From: Thermohalobaculum sp963700775
Lineage (GTDB): Bacteria; Pseudomonadota; Alphaproteobacteria; Rhodobacterales; Rhodobacteraceae
Length of the DNA stretch: 64,000 nt
Direction of reading: 5' to 3'
Assembly: GCA_963700775.1 (NCBI GenBank)
Contig: CAVOYU010000001.1
Location: 644,678 to 708,677, forward strand
Translations under genes and position numbers: made by a program
Notes under the pieces: model-generated
The model's input: the letters and a program-made list of their open reading frames with translations, nothing else
What the model was told of the DNA's origin: nothing
The model's database searches: none
Shown here: positions 54,408 through 63,056 of the stretch, piece after piece
Position numbering within the stretch: position 1 is the first letter of the stretch
Layout: each line of letters starts with the position of its first letter

Positions 54408-55508
54408 ATGTCCGAGACCGGCTCCAAGACCAATCCCGGCAACTTCTTCGAGGACTACCGCGTCGGCCAGCGCCTGCGCCATGCGACCCCGCGCACCGTC
54501 ACCGAGGGCGACCGGGCGCTCTACGGCGCGCTCTATCCCAGCCGCTTCGCGCTGCAGTCCTCGGACGCGTTCGCTCGCGCCTGCGGCCTGCCGCGGAGCC
54601 CGCTCGACGACCTGGCGGCGTTCCACATCGTGTTCGGCAAGACCGTGCCGGACATCTCGCTGAACGCGGTCGCCAATCTCGGCTACGGCGAGGGGCGGTT
54701 CCTGCGGCCGGTCTATCCGGGCGACACATTGTCGACCGTCTCGGAGGTCATCGGACTGAAGGAGAATTCGAACCGCAAGACCGGCGTCGTCTGGGTCCGC
54801 TCGACCGGCCGCAACCAGCGCGACGAGACGGTGCTGGAGTATTGCCGCTGGGTCATGGTCCGGAAGCGCGACGCGGACGCCCCGGCGGCCGTCCCGGACA
54901 TGCCGGTGCTCTCGCCCGCGGTCGATGCCGCCGACCTGATGGTGCCGGAAGGGCTGGATTTCTCCGGCTACGACGCCGAACTGGCAGGGTCGCCGCACTT
55001 CTGGGACGACTACGGCGCCGGCGAGCGGATCGACCATGTGGACGGCTGCATGATCGAGGAAGCCGAGCACATGCTGGCGACACGACTGTGGCAGAACACG
55101 GCGCGGGTGCATTTCGACCCGGCGGCGCGGGATGGCGAGCCGCGGCTGGTCTATGGCGGGCACATCATCTCGATGGCCCGCGCGCTCAGCTTCAACGGCC
55201 TCGGCAACGCCCAGATGGTGGTGGCGATCAACGGCGGCACCCATGTGGCGCCCTGCTTCGCCGGCGACACGGTCTATGCCTGGTCCGAGGTGCTGGACAA
55301 GGCGGAGACGGCGGAGCCGTCTGTCGGGGCGCTGCGGCTGCGGCTGGTGGCGGTCAAGAACGCCCCGGCGGGCGCCATGGAGCTGCGCGGGGCGGACGGG
55401 AAGCATGCCCCGGGCGTGGTGCTGGACTTCGACTACTGGGCGCTGATGCCGCGGCGGGTGAGGCCGGGGCGTCGAGGCCGGGGCTTCCGGATCAGCGCAT
55501 CGCGCTGA
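54408..55508 (+). CDS. mch: Mesaconyl-CoA hydratase (beta-methylmalyl-CoA dehydratase)
   Basis: A 366-residue double hot-dog (MaoC-like) hydratase of the ethylmalonyl-CoA pathway, interconverting mesaconyl-C1-CoA and beta-methylmalyl-CoA. KTNPGNFFEDYRVGQRLRHA TPRTVTEGD, FHIVFGKTVPDISLNAVANL, IGLKENSNRKTGVVWV, EEAEHMLATRLWQNTARVHF and YGGHIISMARALSFNGLGNA follow the Rhodobacter Mch sequence closely from memory. The ATG follows gaggcgtc. The C-terminal 20 residues are Arg-rich and unlike the family end, and its 3' end overlaps the next, convergent gene by 17 bp. Confidence 0.93.
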   Translation: MSETGSKTNPGNFFEDYRVGQRLRHATPRTVTEGDRALYGALYPSRFALQSSDAFARACGLPRSPLDDLAAFHIVFGKTVPDISLNAVANLGYGEGRFLRPVYPGDTLSTVSEVIGLKENSNRKTGVVWVRSTGRNQRDETVLEYCRWVMVRKRDADAPAAVPDMPVLSPAVDAADLMVPEGLDFSGYDAELAGSPHFWDDYGAGERIDHVDGCMIEEAEHMLATRLWQNTARVHFDPAARDGEPRLVYGGHIISMARALSFNGLGNAQMVVAINGGTHVAPCFAGDTVYAWSEVLDKAETAEPSVGALRLRLVAVKNAPAGAMELRGADGKHAPGVVLDFDYWALMPRRVRPGRRGRGFRISASR

Positions 55509-55749
55509 GGTTCGCGATCAGCATGTCGCGCTTCTGGTCCATCTGCCGCTGCAGCTTGTGAGCCATGTCCATGTCGGCGCCGCAGACCTCGCGGGCGATC
55601 TGGCTGAACTCCTCGTGGGCGAATCTCGAGGCATCGGTCACGCCCTGGCGCACCAGGCTTTCGATCGCCTTCTTCTGGTCCCTGGTCAGGGTATGGACAA
55701 TGGTATCGATCTCGCGGGTGATCCGGTCGCAGATGGTACCGAGCGGCAT
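55492..55749 (-). CDS. Small charged helical protein of unknown function
   Basis: An 85-residue, probably all-helical protein: GTICDRITREIDTIVHTLTR DQKKAIESLVRQGV then FAHEEFSQIAREVCGADMDM and HKLQRQMDQKRDMLIANLSAM. There is no signal or membrane segment, and I recognise no family. A GGGAGC ribosome-binding site precedes the ATG at 55747-55749, which supports it being a real gene. It converges on mch with overlapping 3' ends. Confidence 0.65.
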   Translation of the reverse strand: MPLGTICDRITREIDTIVHTLTRDQKKAIESLVRQGVTDASRFAHEEFSQIAREVCGADMDMAHKLQRQMDQKRDMLIANLSAMR

Positions 55750-55913
55750 GGCTTGCTCCCTGGCTGGCCGGCGGCGGCCGGCTTGCGGAGCCGGCGCGAG
55801 GTGCGGAAGTGCGCCGGCATTTCCCCGCAGGTAGGCACGCTGCCCGGGCGGCGCAAGCGCGGCGGGACGTTCCGCCGCATGGAGGAACTCGCGGCAGGCG
55901 CCGGCGGCGCGGC

Positions 55914-56453
55914 TCAGTCGCCGAAGGTCTCGGCCGGATCGACGCCCCAGATCGCCTGCTTCGGCACCCAGCCGCTGCTGCCCCTGACCTCGAGTTCGCA
56001 CCACTCGGGCCGGCAGCGCACCAGCTGCGCCACCACGCCCTGCTGGGCGATGGCGTTGGCCGCCGCGGTCTCGGCCGGCTCGTCGCGGAGCGCCACCTCG
56101 GGCGCGGTCACCAGGGCGGTGCGCCGCGAGGTCAGGAGCGCGTGGTAGACCCAGCCCCCGGCATCGTCGGAATCGACGATCCGGCGCCAGTGGTCGTACT
56201 CGTCGACGATCCTGACCGGCAGGCCGGCGCGCTGGAACACCCAGTCGATCCGGTAGTCGAGGCCGGGGCCGCGCCGGGCGTTCACCGTGTCGGCGCGGAT
56301 CGACACGTAGCGCGGCAGCGGCAGCTTGGTCTCCGGGCCGACGCCCGGCTCCTGCTGCGCCCCCGCCCCGCCCGCGACGACCGCCTGCGCCGCGAGCGCG
56401 AGCGCCGCGACGATTGCCGCCAGCCTCCGGATTCCGCTCCGGTCTGCCGCCAT
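55914..56453 (-). CDS. Exported SH3-domain protein
   Basis: A 179-residue protein with a signal peptide (RRLAAIVAALALAAQAVVAG, cleavage near GAGA-QQEPG). It is followed by a bacterial SH3-like domain: YVSIRADTVNARRGPGLDYR, WVFQRAGLPVRIVDEYDHWR, GWVYHALLTSRRTALV, and a second, shorter repeat, QGVVAQLVRCRPEWCELEV RGSSGWVPK. Such domains bind cell-wall or protein ligands in the periplasm. The gene is divergent from the hydroxyacid dehydrogenase; the 168-bp gap between them should carry both promoters. Two Cys near the C-terminus could form a disulfide. Confidence 0.85.
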   Translation of the reverse strand: MAADRSGIRRLAAIVAALALAAQAVVAGGAGAQQEPGVGPETKLPLPRYVSIRADTVNARRGPGLDYRIDWVFQRAGLPVRIVDEYDHWRRIVDSDDAGGWVYHALLTSRRTALVTAPEVALRDEPAETAAANAIAQQGVVAQLVRCRPEWCELEVRGSSGWVPKQAIWGVDPAETFGD

Positions 56454-56621
56454 GACCCGCTGCCTCGCCGTCCTGCCACCCCTGGCCGGTTTCGCCGCCC
56501 AGATTCTCGGCCCGGTTTGCCGGGCCCTGTTTTTGCGCGACGAGGGCCGATTTGCCCTTCAATCACCGCGCGCGAGAACTTATCACGGGAGGCAGGCCAA
56601 AGCGAACAGGGAAATCCGCCC

Positions 56622-57608
56622 ATGCCCCGCAAGCGTGTCTCGGTCGTCGTCACCCGCAAGCTGCCCGAGGCGGTCGAGACGCGGATGCGCGAGCTGTTCG
56701 AGGTGACGCTGAACGAGACCGACACCCCGATGAGCGCGGCGGCGCTGGCCGAGGCGATGCGCGGCGCCGATGTGCTGGTGCCGACGCTCACCGACCGGAT
56801 CGACCAGAAGCTGCTGGCACAGGCGGGCGAGCGGCTGAAGCTGATCGCCAACTACGGCGCCGGCATCGACCATGTCGACGTCGAGACCGCCCGGCGCCGC
56901 GGCATCCTGGTTTCCAACACGCCCGGCGTGCTGACCGAGGACACCGCCGACATGACCATGGCGCTGATCCTGGCGGTGCCGCGCCGGATCAAGGAGGGCG
57001 TCCAGCTGATGCAGTCGGGCGACTGGCAGGGCTGGTCGCCGACGGCGATCATGGGCCACCGGATCTGGGGCAAGCGGCTCGGCATCCTGGGAATGGGCCG
57101 GATCGGCTCGGCGGTGGCGCGGCGGGCGCGGCCCTTCGGGCTGCAGATCCACTACCACAACCGCCGCCGGGTGCACGAGGACGTCGAGGCCGAACTCGAC
57201 GCCACCTACTGGGAGAGCCTGGACCAGATGCTGGCCCGGGTCGACATCCTGAGCGTCAACTGCCCGCACACGCCGGCGACCTTCCACCTGCTTTCCGCCC
57301 GCCGGCTCGCGCTGATGAAGCCGACCGCCTATATCGTCAACACGGCGCGGGGCGAGGTGATCGACGAAAACGCGCTCACCCGGATGCTGGTGAAGGGCGA
57401 GCTCTCGGGCGCCGGGCTCGACGTGTTCGAGCATGCGCCCGCCGTGAACCCCCGCCTGATGGCGCTGCCGAACGTGCTGCTGCTGCCGCATATGGGCTCG
57501 GCGACCGAGGAGGGGCGCATCGAGATGGGCGAGAAGGTGATCATCAACATCAAGACCTTCGCCGACGGCCACCGGCCGCCCGACCAGGTGCTGCCCTCGA
57601 TGCTGTGA
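56622..57608 (+). CDS. D-2-hydroxyacid dehydrogenase (glyoxylate/hydroxypyruvate reductase-like)
   Basis: A 328-residue NAD(P)-dependent dehydrogenase. It shows LKLIANYGAGIDHVDVETAR, TPGVLTEDTADMTMALILAV PRR, the Rossmann loop LGILGMGRIGSAVARRARPF, HNRRRVHEDVEAELDATYW, catalytic Arg in VNTARGEVIDENAL, Glu in the DVFEHAPAV stretch and His in LLPHMGSATEEGR. The closest group is glyoxylate reductases that make glycolate from glyoxylate, relevant near ethylmalonyl-CoA genes. It starts at ATG 56622; DUF2199 follows after 7 bp. Confidence 0.93.
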   Translation: MPRKRVSVVVTRKLPEAVETRMRELFEVTLNETDTPMSAAALAEAMRGADVLVPTLTDRIDQKLLAQAGERLKLIANYGAGIDHVDVETARRRGILVSNTPGVLTEDTADMTMALILAVPRRIKEGVQLMQSGDWQGWSPTAIMGHRIWGKRLGILGMGRIGSAVARRARPFGLQIHYHNRRRVHEDVEAELDATYWESLDQMLARVDILSVNCPHTPATFHLLSARRLALMKPTAYIVNTARGEVIDENALTRMLVKGELSGAGLDVFEHAPAVNPRLMALPNVLLLPHMGSATEEGRIEMGEKVIINIKTFADGHRPPDQVLPSML

Positions 57609-57615
57609 GGGACGG

Positions 57616-58155
57616 ATGGACCTGTCAGAGTGGGAATGGACCTGCGCCTGTTGCGGCCGGCGCAAGCGCGGCGTGCCGGATTTCGGCTACGACGCGCCGA
57701 TCCACCACGCCTGGGCCGAGCAGGGAGACCCGGAGTTCAAGATCCTCGGCAAGGACAGCGACACCTGCCGGATGGAGATCGGCGGGCAGCCGTGCTTCTT
57801 CGTCCGATGCGTGCTGCGCATCCCCGTCCACGGCGCAGAGACCGGCCTCGGCTTCGGCGTCTGGTCCTCACTGAGCGAGGCCAGCTTCGGCCGCTACTCC
57901 GAGAGCTACTCGGAGCCGGGCCAGAGCCGGATCGGACCGATGTTCGGCTATCTCGCGAACCGGCTGCCGGCCTATCCGGACACCCTGAACCTCATGGCGG
58001 ACGTGATGCCGCAGGACGGCAACCAACGCCCCCACCTGCGGCTCCGGGACGAGGCGGCGGAGCACCCGCTCTACACCGACCAGAACGAGGGCCTGGACGG
58101 CGAGCGGCTGAACGGATTGCTCGGCCGGATCATGCCCTGCGACGGGCGCGCCTGA
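57616..58155 (+). CDS. DUF2199 domain protein
   Basis: A 179-residue DUF2199 protein: an N-terminal CxxC (WTCACCGRRKRGVPDFGYDA), then DSDTCRMEIGGQPCFFVRCV LRIPVHG, LGFGVWSSLSEASFGRY, FGYLANRLPAYPDTLNLMAD and RPHLRLRDEAAEHPLYTDQN EGL. The pattern is that of this uncharacterised family; the CxxC may bind metal. It is in a tight series with the dehydrogenase (7 bp upstream) and the GNAT-cupin gene (1 bp downstream). Confidence 0.85.
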   Translation: MDLSEWEWTCACCGRRKRGVPDFGYDAPIHHAWAEQGDPEFKILGKDSDTCRMEIGGQPCFFVRCVLRIPVHGAETGLGFGVWSSLSEASFGRYSESYSEPGQSRIGPMFGYLANRLPAYPDTLNLMADVMPQDGNQRPHLRLRDEAAEHPLYTDQNEGLDGERLNGLLGRIMPCDGRA

Positions 58156-58156
58156 T

Positions 58157-59209
58157 ATGGCGCTGGTGATCCGCCCCGCCGTCCTGGCCGACGAGCCCGC
58201 CATCGCGGCGCTGCACCGGGAGAGCTGGCGCCAGTCCTACCGCGGCACGCTGGCGGACGGCTACCTCGACGGCGCGCTGGCGGCGGACATGGCCGCGCGC
58301 TGGCGCCGGCGGCTCGGCGAGCCGCAGCCGGGCTGGCTGGTGCTGGTGGCCACGGTCGACGGCGCCTTCGCCGGGTTCCTCGCCGCCGGACCGGACCCCG
58401 AGGACCCGCGGCGCGATCTCTTCGACAACCTCCATGTGGACCCGGGCCTGCGCAGCCACGGCATCGGCGCGGCGCTGATGCGGGAGGGCGCCGACCGGTT
58501 GGCCGCCCTCGGCCGCGGCCGAGCCATTCTCTGGGTCATCGCCGCGAATGCCGGCGCCATCGCCTTCTACCGGGACCTCGGCGGGATCGTGGGGCCGGCC
58601 GAGCCGCATACGATCGCGCCGGACCTGACCGTTCCCTCGGTCTCCGTCCGCTGGGACCGCATGGCCGACCTCGCCACCGCGGCGCGGCAGCGGCTGGCGC
58701 GGCGGGCCGGCCCGCCGGTTGCCCTTGCCGCCGACCGGGTGGCCGCGGTGAGCGGCACGGCCTCGGGCGCCGACCACCCGGTCGCGAACGGCCTGAAGGT
58801 CCGGGCGCGGCGCAAGCAGCGGCTGGGCGACGCCTTCGGGCTGTCGGACTATGGAGTCAACCGGGTCGAACTCGATCCCGGAACCTGGTCGTCGATCCCG
58901 CACTGGCACAGCCGGGAGGACGAATTCGTCTATCTGCTCGAGGGCGAGCTGGTGCTGGTCGCCGGCGGCGAGGAGCAGAGGCTCCGGCCCGGCGACTGCG
59001 CCGGGTTCCCGGCGGGGCTGGACCGGCCGCATCACCTGGAGAACCGGTCGGCGGCACGGGCGGTCTATCTGGAAGTCGGCTCCAGGCGCCCCGACCGGGA
59101 CGAGGTCGACTATGCCGGCGAGGATCTGAAGATCGTGCAGCGCGAGGACGGGAGCCGCGACTTCGTGCAGCGCGACGGGACACCGGTCGAGGGTGCCGGC
59201 GGTGACTGA
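58157..59209 (+). CDS. GNAT acetyltransferase-cupin fusion
   Basis: A 350-residue two-domain protein. Residues 1-165 are a GNAT N-acetyltransferase: IRPAVLADEPAIAALHRESW, acetyl-CoA loop LHVDPGLRSHGIGAALM and VIAANAGAIAFYRDLGG. Residues 170-215 are a helical, Ala/Arg-rich linker. Residues 216-350 are a cupin with the metal set H249, H251, E256 in PHWHSREDEFVYLLEGE and H292, N296 in FPAGLDRPHHLENRS. Close relatives of this cupin are usually free-standing. There is no stop, frameshift or plausible internal ribosome-binding site between the parts. Substrates are unknown; a metal-sugar or small-molecule modifying role is possible. It is translated one base after the DUF2199 stop. Confidence 0.85.
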   Translation: MALVIRPAVLADEPAIAALHRESWRQSYRGTLADGYLDGALAADMAARWRRRLGEPQPGWLVLVATVDGAFAGFLAAGPDPEDPRRDLFDNLHVDPGLRSHGIGAALMREGADRLAALGRGRAILWVIAANAGAIAFYRDLGGIVGPAEPHTIAPDLTVPSVSVRWDRMADLATAARQRLARRAGPPVALAADRVAAVSGTASGADHPVANGLKVRARRKQRLGDAFGLSDYGVNRVELDPGTWSSIPHWHSREDEFVYLLEGELVLVAGGEEQRLRPGDCAGFPAGLDRPHHLENRSAARAVYLEVGSRRPDRDEVDYAGEDLKIVQREDGSRDFVQRDGTPVEGAGGD

Positions 59210-59325
59210 ACCGGCGGCGACCGGACCGGCCCCGCTCGGAAGGACGGCGGCGATGCGGCCGCCCGGAAAGGCAGCCCCGCATCGGGCTTTGCCAAAGCGC
59301 CGGCTTCGCGGCTAGGCTCCAGCGC

Positions 59326-60027
59326 ATGTCCGATCGCGGCGAAACGGAGCAGGATCCCTTCCGGCGGTGGCGGCAGAGCAGCCGCGACTTCCTCGATTCC
59401 GCCGCCATGCCGGAGACACTGCGCGAGCGCTGCGCGGCGCTGTTCGCGGCCTGGAGCCGCTTCGCCCGCACCTATGCCGAGGCCAGCGGCGTGGCCGGGC
59501 CGGCGGCGGGGGGTGGGCCGTTCGATCCGGTCGGCTGGATGGACGCGGGCGGCGCCGCTGGGTTCGGCGACCTCTGGCGCTGGTTCGGAGCCGGCGACGG
59601 CGCCGATCCCTGGAGCGCCGAGGCGGCGGCCCTGCGCGGCTCTTCGGAATGGACCGCCTACGCGCTGGCGCTGGAGCGCTATCGCGGCGTCATGGCGGCG
59701 GCGTGGTTCGCCGCCTATCAGCGCTTCGCCGAGGAACTGGGCAAGCGCGGGGAGGCCCCGGACTGGGAGCGGATCAGGCGGCTCTGGCAGCTTGCGGCGG
59801 ATGCGGAGCTCGACAAGGCGCAGCGCTCGGAAGCCTTCCTCGATGCCCAGCGCGAGGTGATCCGGGCCCGGCTGGCGCTGGCCGCGCTGCTGCGCGAGCG
59901 GACCGAGCAGGTGGCTTCGCTGCTGGGGCTGCCGACCCGGGCCGAGGTGGACGAGTTGCAGGAGACGGTCCATGCGCTCAGGCGCGAGATCCGCGCGCTG
60001 AGGGCACGGCTGGACCGGGCGCCGTGA
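59326..60027 (+). CDS. phaE: Class III PHA synthase, PhaE subunit
   Basis: A 233-residue, helix-rich protein that matches PhaE in character. It has a Trp/Ala-rich middle (SSEWTAYALALERYRGVMAA AWFAAYQRFAEELGKRGEAP), LWQLAADAELDKAQRSEAF and a C-terminal coiled coil (EVDELQETVHALRREIRALR ARL), which in PhaE packs on PhaC. It is much shorter than the roughly 360-residue PhaE proteins known to me. It lies directly ahead of phaC, overlapping by GTGA, which confirms the pairing. Confidence 0.85.
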   Translation: MSDRGETEQDPFRRWRQSSRDFLDSAAMPETLRERCAALFAAWSRFARTYAEASGVAGPAAGGGPFDPVGWMDAGGAAGFGDLWRWFGAGDGADPWSAEAAALRGSSEWTAYALALERYRGVMAAAWFAAYQRFAEELGKRGEAPDWERIRRLWQLAADAELDKAQRSEAFLDAQREVIRARLALAALLRERTEQVASLLGLPTRAEVDELQETVHALRREIRALRARLDRAP

Positions 60028-61106
60028 CCGGCGCGCCGGACCCGGCGGCGCTGGCCGAGCGGGTGATCGCCCTTGGCCTGCGGCTGGCCGAGACACGGGG
60101 CGGCGCCACCGTGCGGATCGCGGCCACGCCGCGCGACGAGATCTGGCGCGACGGCAAGACCCGGCTCTACCGCTACCGGCCGATGGCAGAAGGCGGACCC
60201 CGCCTCGGGCCGCTGCTGATCCTGCACGGGCTGATCGGGCGGCAGAGCATGACCGACCTCGAGCCCGGGCGCTCGCTGGTGCAGCGGCTGCTGGAGGCCG
60301 GAGTCGACCTCTGGGTGCTGGACTGGGGCAATCCGGGGCGCGGCGACCGGTTCAAGGATTTCACCGACTATGCCGAGTACCATCTCGGCGACGCGCTGGA
60401 GGCGCTCCGCGCGGAGTCAGCGAAGCGGGGGGCGGCGCTGTTCGGCATCTGCCAGGGGGGAACCTTCGCGGCGATTCACGCGGCCCGGCATCCGGAGCGG
60501 GTGACGGGGCTGGCGCTGGCGGTGACACCGATCGATTTCCACGCCGACATGGCGGGGCCGGACGGGCGGCAGGGGCTGCTCAACGTCTGGGTCCGCAGCC
60601 TGCCGGCGGACCTGCTGGCGGATCTGGTCGACGAGCGCGGCAATCTTTCGGGCCAGCTCACCGGCGCCCTGTTCCAGCAGCTCGCCCCGGCGCGCACGCT
60701 GGCGAAATACACCTCCGGCCTCGTGGAGCTGGCCGACAATGCGGCGGCGCTCGAGACCTTCCTGCGCATGGAGAAGTGGCTTGCGGACCGGCCCGACCTG
60801 CCGGGCGCGGCGGCGAAGGAGTGGCTGATCGGGCTCTATCAGGAAAACCGGCTGGTCCGCGGCGAATTCCGGATCGAGGGCGCGCCGGTCGACCTCGGCG
60901 CGATCGCCTGCCCGGTGCTGAACATCTTCGGCGCCCAGGACCACATCATTCCGCCGCCCTGCAGCCGGGCGCTGGGACCGATCCTCGCCGGTCGGGACTA
61001 CGAGGAGCTGGAAGTGCCGACCGGCCATGTGGGGGTGTTCGTCTCCGAGCGCGCCCGCGACATCGTCGCCCCGGCCGTCATCCGCTGGCTTGCCCGTCTC
61101 GGTTGA
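60024..61106 (+). CDS. phaC: Class III polyhydroxyalkanoate synthase, PhaC subunit
   Basis: A 360-residue alpha/beta hydrolase that polymerises (R)-3-hydroxyacyl-CoA. The lipase-like box is GICQGG with the nucleophile C143, and the acid D306 (FGAQDHIIPP) and H335 (PTGHVGVF) complete the triad. LLILHGLIGRQSMTDLEPGR and VLDWGNPGRGDRFKDFTDYA are PhaC-typical. Its short length and PhaE partner mark class III, which differs from the single-subunit class I synthases of most Rhodobacter species. No phaA, phaB or phasin gene is adjacent. It starts with GTG. Confidence 0.94.
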   Translation: MTGAPDPAALAERVIALGLRLAETRGGATVRIAATPRDEIWRDGKTRLYRYRPMAEGGPRLGPLLILHGLIGRQSMTDLEPGRSLVQRLLEAGVDLWVLDWGNPGRGDRFKDFTDYAEYHLGDALEALRAESAKRGAALFGICQGGTFAAIHAARHPERVTGLALAVTPIDFHADMAGPDGRQGLLNVWVRSLPADLLADLVDERGNLSGQLTGALFQQLAPARTLAKYTSGLVELADNAAALETFLRMEKWLADRPDLPGAAAKEWLIGLYQENRLVRGEFRIEGAPVDLGAIACPVLNIFGAQDHIIPPPCSRALGPILAGRDYEELEVPTGHVGVFVSERARDIVAPAVIRWLARLG

Positions 61107-61283
61107 GCGCGGGCGTTGCCGAGCGGCATCGCTTGCGGCGAATTCGCCCGTGCGGGTCGCCGTGAGCGAGCCGGCGCCGATAATCTGGGGGCGACGGGGG
61201 CGGAAACGCACTATATATATGCGCTGAACAAGATGCGCCGCGGGCGAACCGCGCGACGCGACAAAATCGTCTTGGAGGCTGAC

Positions 61284-63056
61284 TTGGCAGGCCAGAAATC
61301 CCGGTTCCCGATGCGTTCGGCAGTGCTGCTTGCTCTTTCCCTGTCGGTGGCGCTGCCCGCGGCGGCCGCGGCGCAGGGGCTGCCCGGCATCGCCGGACCC
61401 TATCTCGCCGCCGAAAGCGCGGCCCGGCGCGGTGACATCGCCGAGGCGGCGCGCCTCTATGCCGAGGCGCTGGCGCGCGATACAGAGAATGCCGGGCTGA
61501 TGGAACGCGCCATGACCCAGCAGGTCGCCGCCGGGCAGATCGAGCTCGCGATCCCGGTTGCGCGGCGCCTGGCGGCGGTCAGCCCCGGACACCATCTGGG
61601 GATGCTGGTCCTGGCGGCGGACGCGATGAAGCGCGACAATCCGGAAGGGGCGCGCAAGGAACTGGCCGCGGACCGGCCCGACGGGGCGCCGTTCGTCGGC
61701 AGGCTGATGGATGCCTGGGCGGCCTTCGACGCCGGCGATGCGGAGGCGGCGCGGGTCGAACTGACCGGCATGGAGGAGAGCAAGGTCGGCGGCAGCGCCG
61801 GCGAGATCGTCGCCGCCTACCATCTCGGCCTGCTCGAGGCCGCGGCCGCGAACGACGAAGCCGCGGTGGCCCCATTGCAGCGTGCGGTCGAGCGCGCCGG
61901 GAACGGCACCCTGCGCCTCGCGCGCATCCGCGCCGGCGTGCTGGCCCGGCTCGGCCGGATCGACGAGGCGAAGGCGGTGGTCGCCGAACGGCTGAGCATG
62001 ACCCTCGGCGACAAGCGGCTCGAGCTCCTGCAGGGAAATCTGGACGCCGGCAAGATCCCGGCCCCGATCGTGCAGAGCGGCACCCAGGGCGCCGCCGAGG
62101 CGCTGTTCGGGGTGTCGGGCTTCCTCGCCCGCAGCAACAACGGCGAGATCGCGCTGGCCTACTCGCAGCTCGCCGCCTATCTGGATCCCGAACTGATCGA
62201 GGCCAGGCTGCTGATCGCCGAGCTGCTGTCGCAATCGAACCAGCAGGATCTGGCCATCGCCGCCTACGAGTCGATCCCGGCCGACGCACCGGAAGCGCTG
62301 GACGCCATGATCGGCCGCTCGGAGGCCCTGCGCGAAGCCGGCCGCGCCGATGCCGGCATCGCCGTCCTGCGCGAGGCGGTGCTGGCCTATCCGCGCTCGA
62401 TCGAGGCGCATACCGCGCTCGGCGACATCCTGCGCCGCGAGAGCAAGTTCGCCGAGGCGGCCACCGCCTATGACGGCGCCGTGGCCCTGATCGGCACCGC
62501 CGAGCAGCGCCACTGGCCGCTCTACTACCAGCGCGGCATCGCCTACGAGCGCTCGAAGCAGTGGGAAAAGGCCGAGGCCGATTTCCTCGAGGCCCTCGAG
62601 CTCGAGGCCGACCAGCCGCTGGTGCTGAACTATCTGGGTTACAGCTGGGTCGAGATGGGCCTCAACCTCGACCGCGCCCAGGCGATGATCGAGAAGGCGG
62701 TCGAGCAGCGGCCCGAGGACGGCTACATCGTCGACAGCCTGGGCTGGGTGCTGTACCGGCTCGGCGACTTCCCGGGCGCGGTCGAGCATCTGGAGCGGGC
62801 GGTGGAACTGAGGCCGGTCGACCCGGTGATCAACGATCATTTCGGCGATGCGCTGTGGATGGTCGGGCGCAGGACCGAGGCCCGGTTCCAGTGGAAGCGC
62901 TCGCTCTCGTTCGAGCCCGAGGACAAGGATGCCGAGCGGATCCGCCGCAAGCTGGCCGAGGGGCTGGACGCCGTGCTCGAGGCGGAGGCCGCCGCCGGCA
63001 ACCCGGCGGTGATCGGTCCGGGCGCTTCGGGCGCCGCGGCGCCGAGTGGCGGCTGA
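61284..63056 (+). CDS. Exported tetratricopeptide-repeat protein
   Basis: A 590-residue protein with a signal sequence (MRSAVLLALSLSVALPAAAA from residue 10; AQG cleavage) followed by many TPR units: EAARLYAEALARDTENAGLM, GLLEAAAANDEAAVAPLQRA, AGIAVLREAVLAYPRSIEAH TALGDILR, WEKAEADFLEALELEADQPL VLNYLGYSWVEM, and LYRLGDFPGAVEHLERAVEL RPVDPVINDHFGDALWMVG. I chose the TTG at 61284 because GGAGG (61274-61278) is five bases upstream; ATG 61311 is a possible alternative. It is probably a periplasmic or membrane-attached scaffold. It overlaps ispE by 11 bp, as in other Rhodobacterales. Confidence 0.87.
   Translation: MAGQKSRFPMRSAVLLALSLSVALPAAAAAQGLPGIAGPYLAAESAARRGDIAEAARLYAEALARDTENAGLMERAMTQQVAAGQIELAIPVARRLAAVSPGHHLGMLVLAADAMKRDNPEGARKELAADRPDGAPFVGRLMDAWAAFDAGDAEAARVELTGMEESKVGGSAGEIVAAYHLGLLEAAAANDEAAVAPLQRAVERAGNGTLRLARIRAGVLARLGRIDEAKAVVAERLSMTLGDKRLELLQGNLDAGKIPAPIVQSGTQGAAEALFGVSGFLARSNNGEIALAYSQLAAYLDPELIEARLLIAELLSQSNQQDLAIAAYESIPADAPEALDAMIGRSEALREAGRADAGIAVLREAVLAYPRSIEAHTALGDILRRESKFAEAATAYDGAVALIGTAEQRHWPLYYQRGIAYERSKQWEKAEADFLEALELEADQPLVLNYLGYSWVEMGLNLDRAQAMIEKAVEQRPEDGYIVDSLGWVLYRLGDFPGAVEHLERAVELRPVDPVINDHFGDALWMVGRRTEARFQWKRSLSFEPEDKDAERIRRKLAEGLDAVLEAEAAAGNPAVIGPGASGAAAPSGG

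Noticed and set aside
61200..61225. Tatatata element ahead of the TPR gene as a promoter
   Set aside because: A -10-like sequence exists but no matching -35 could be found at correct spacing.
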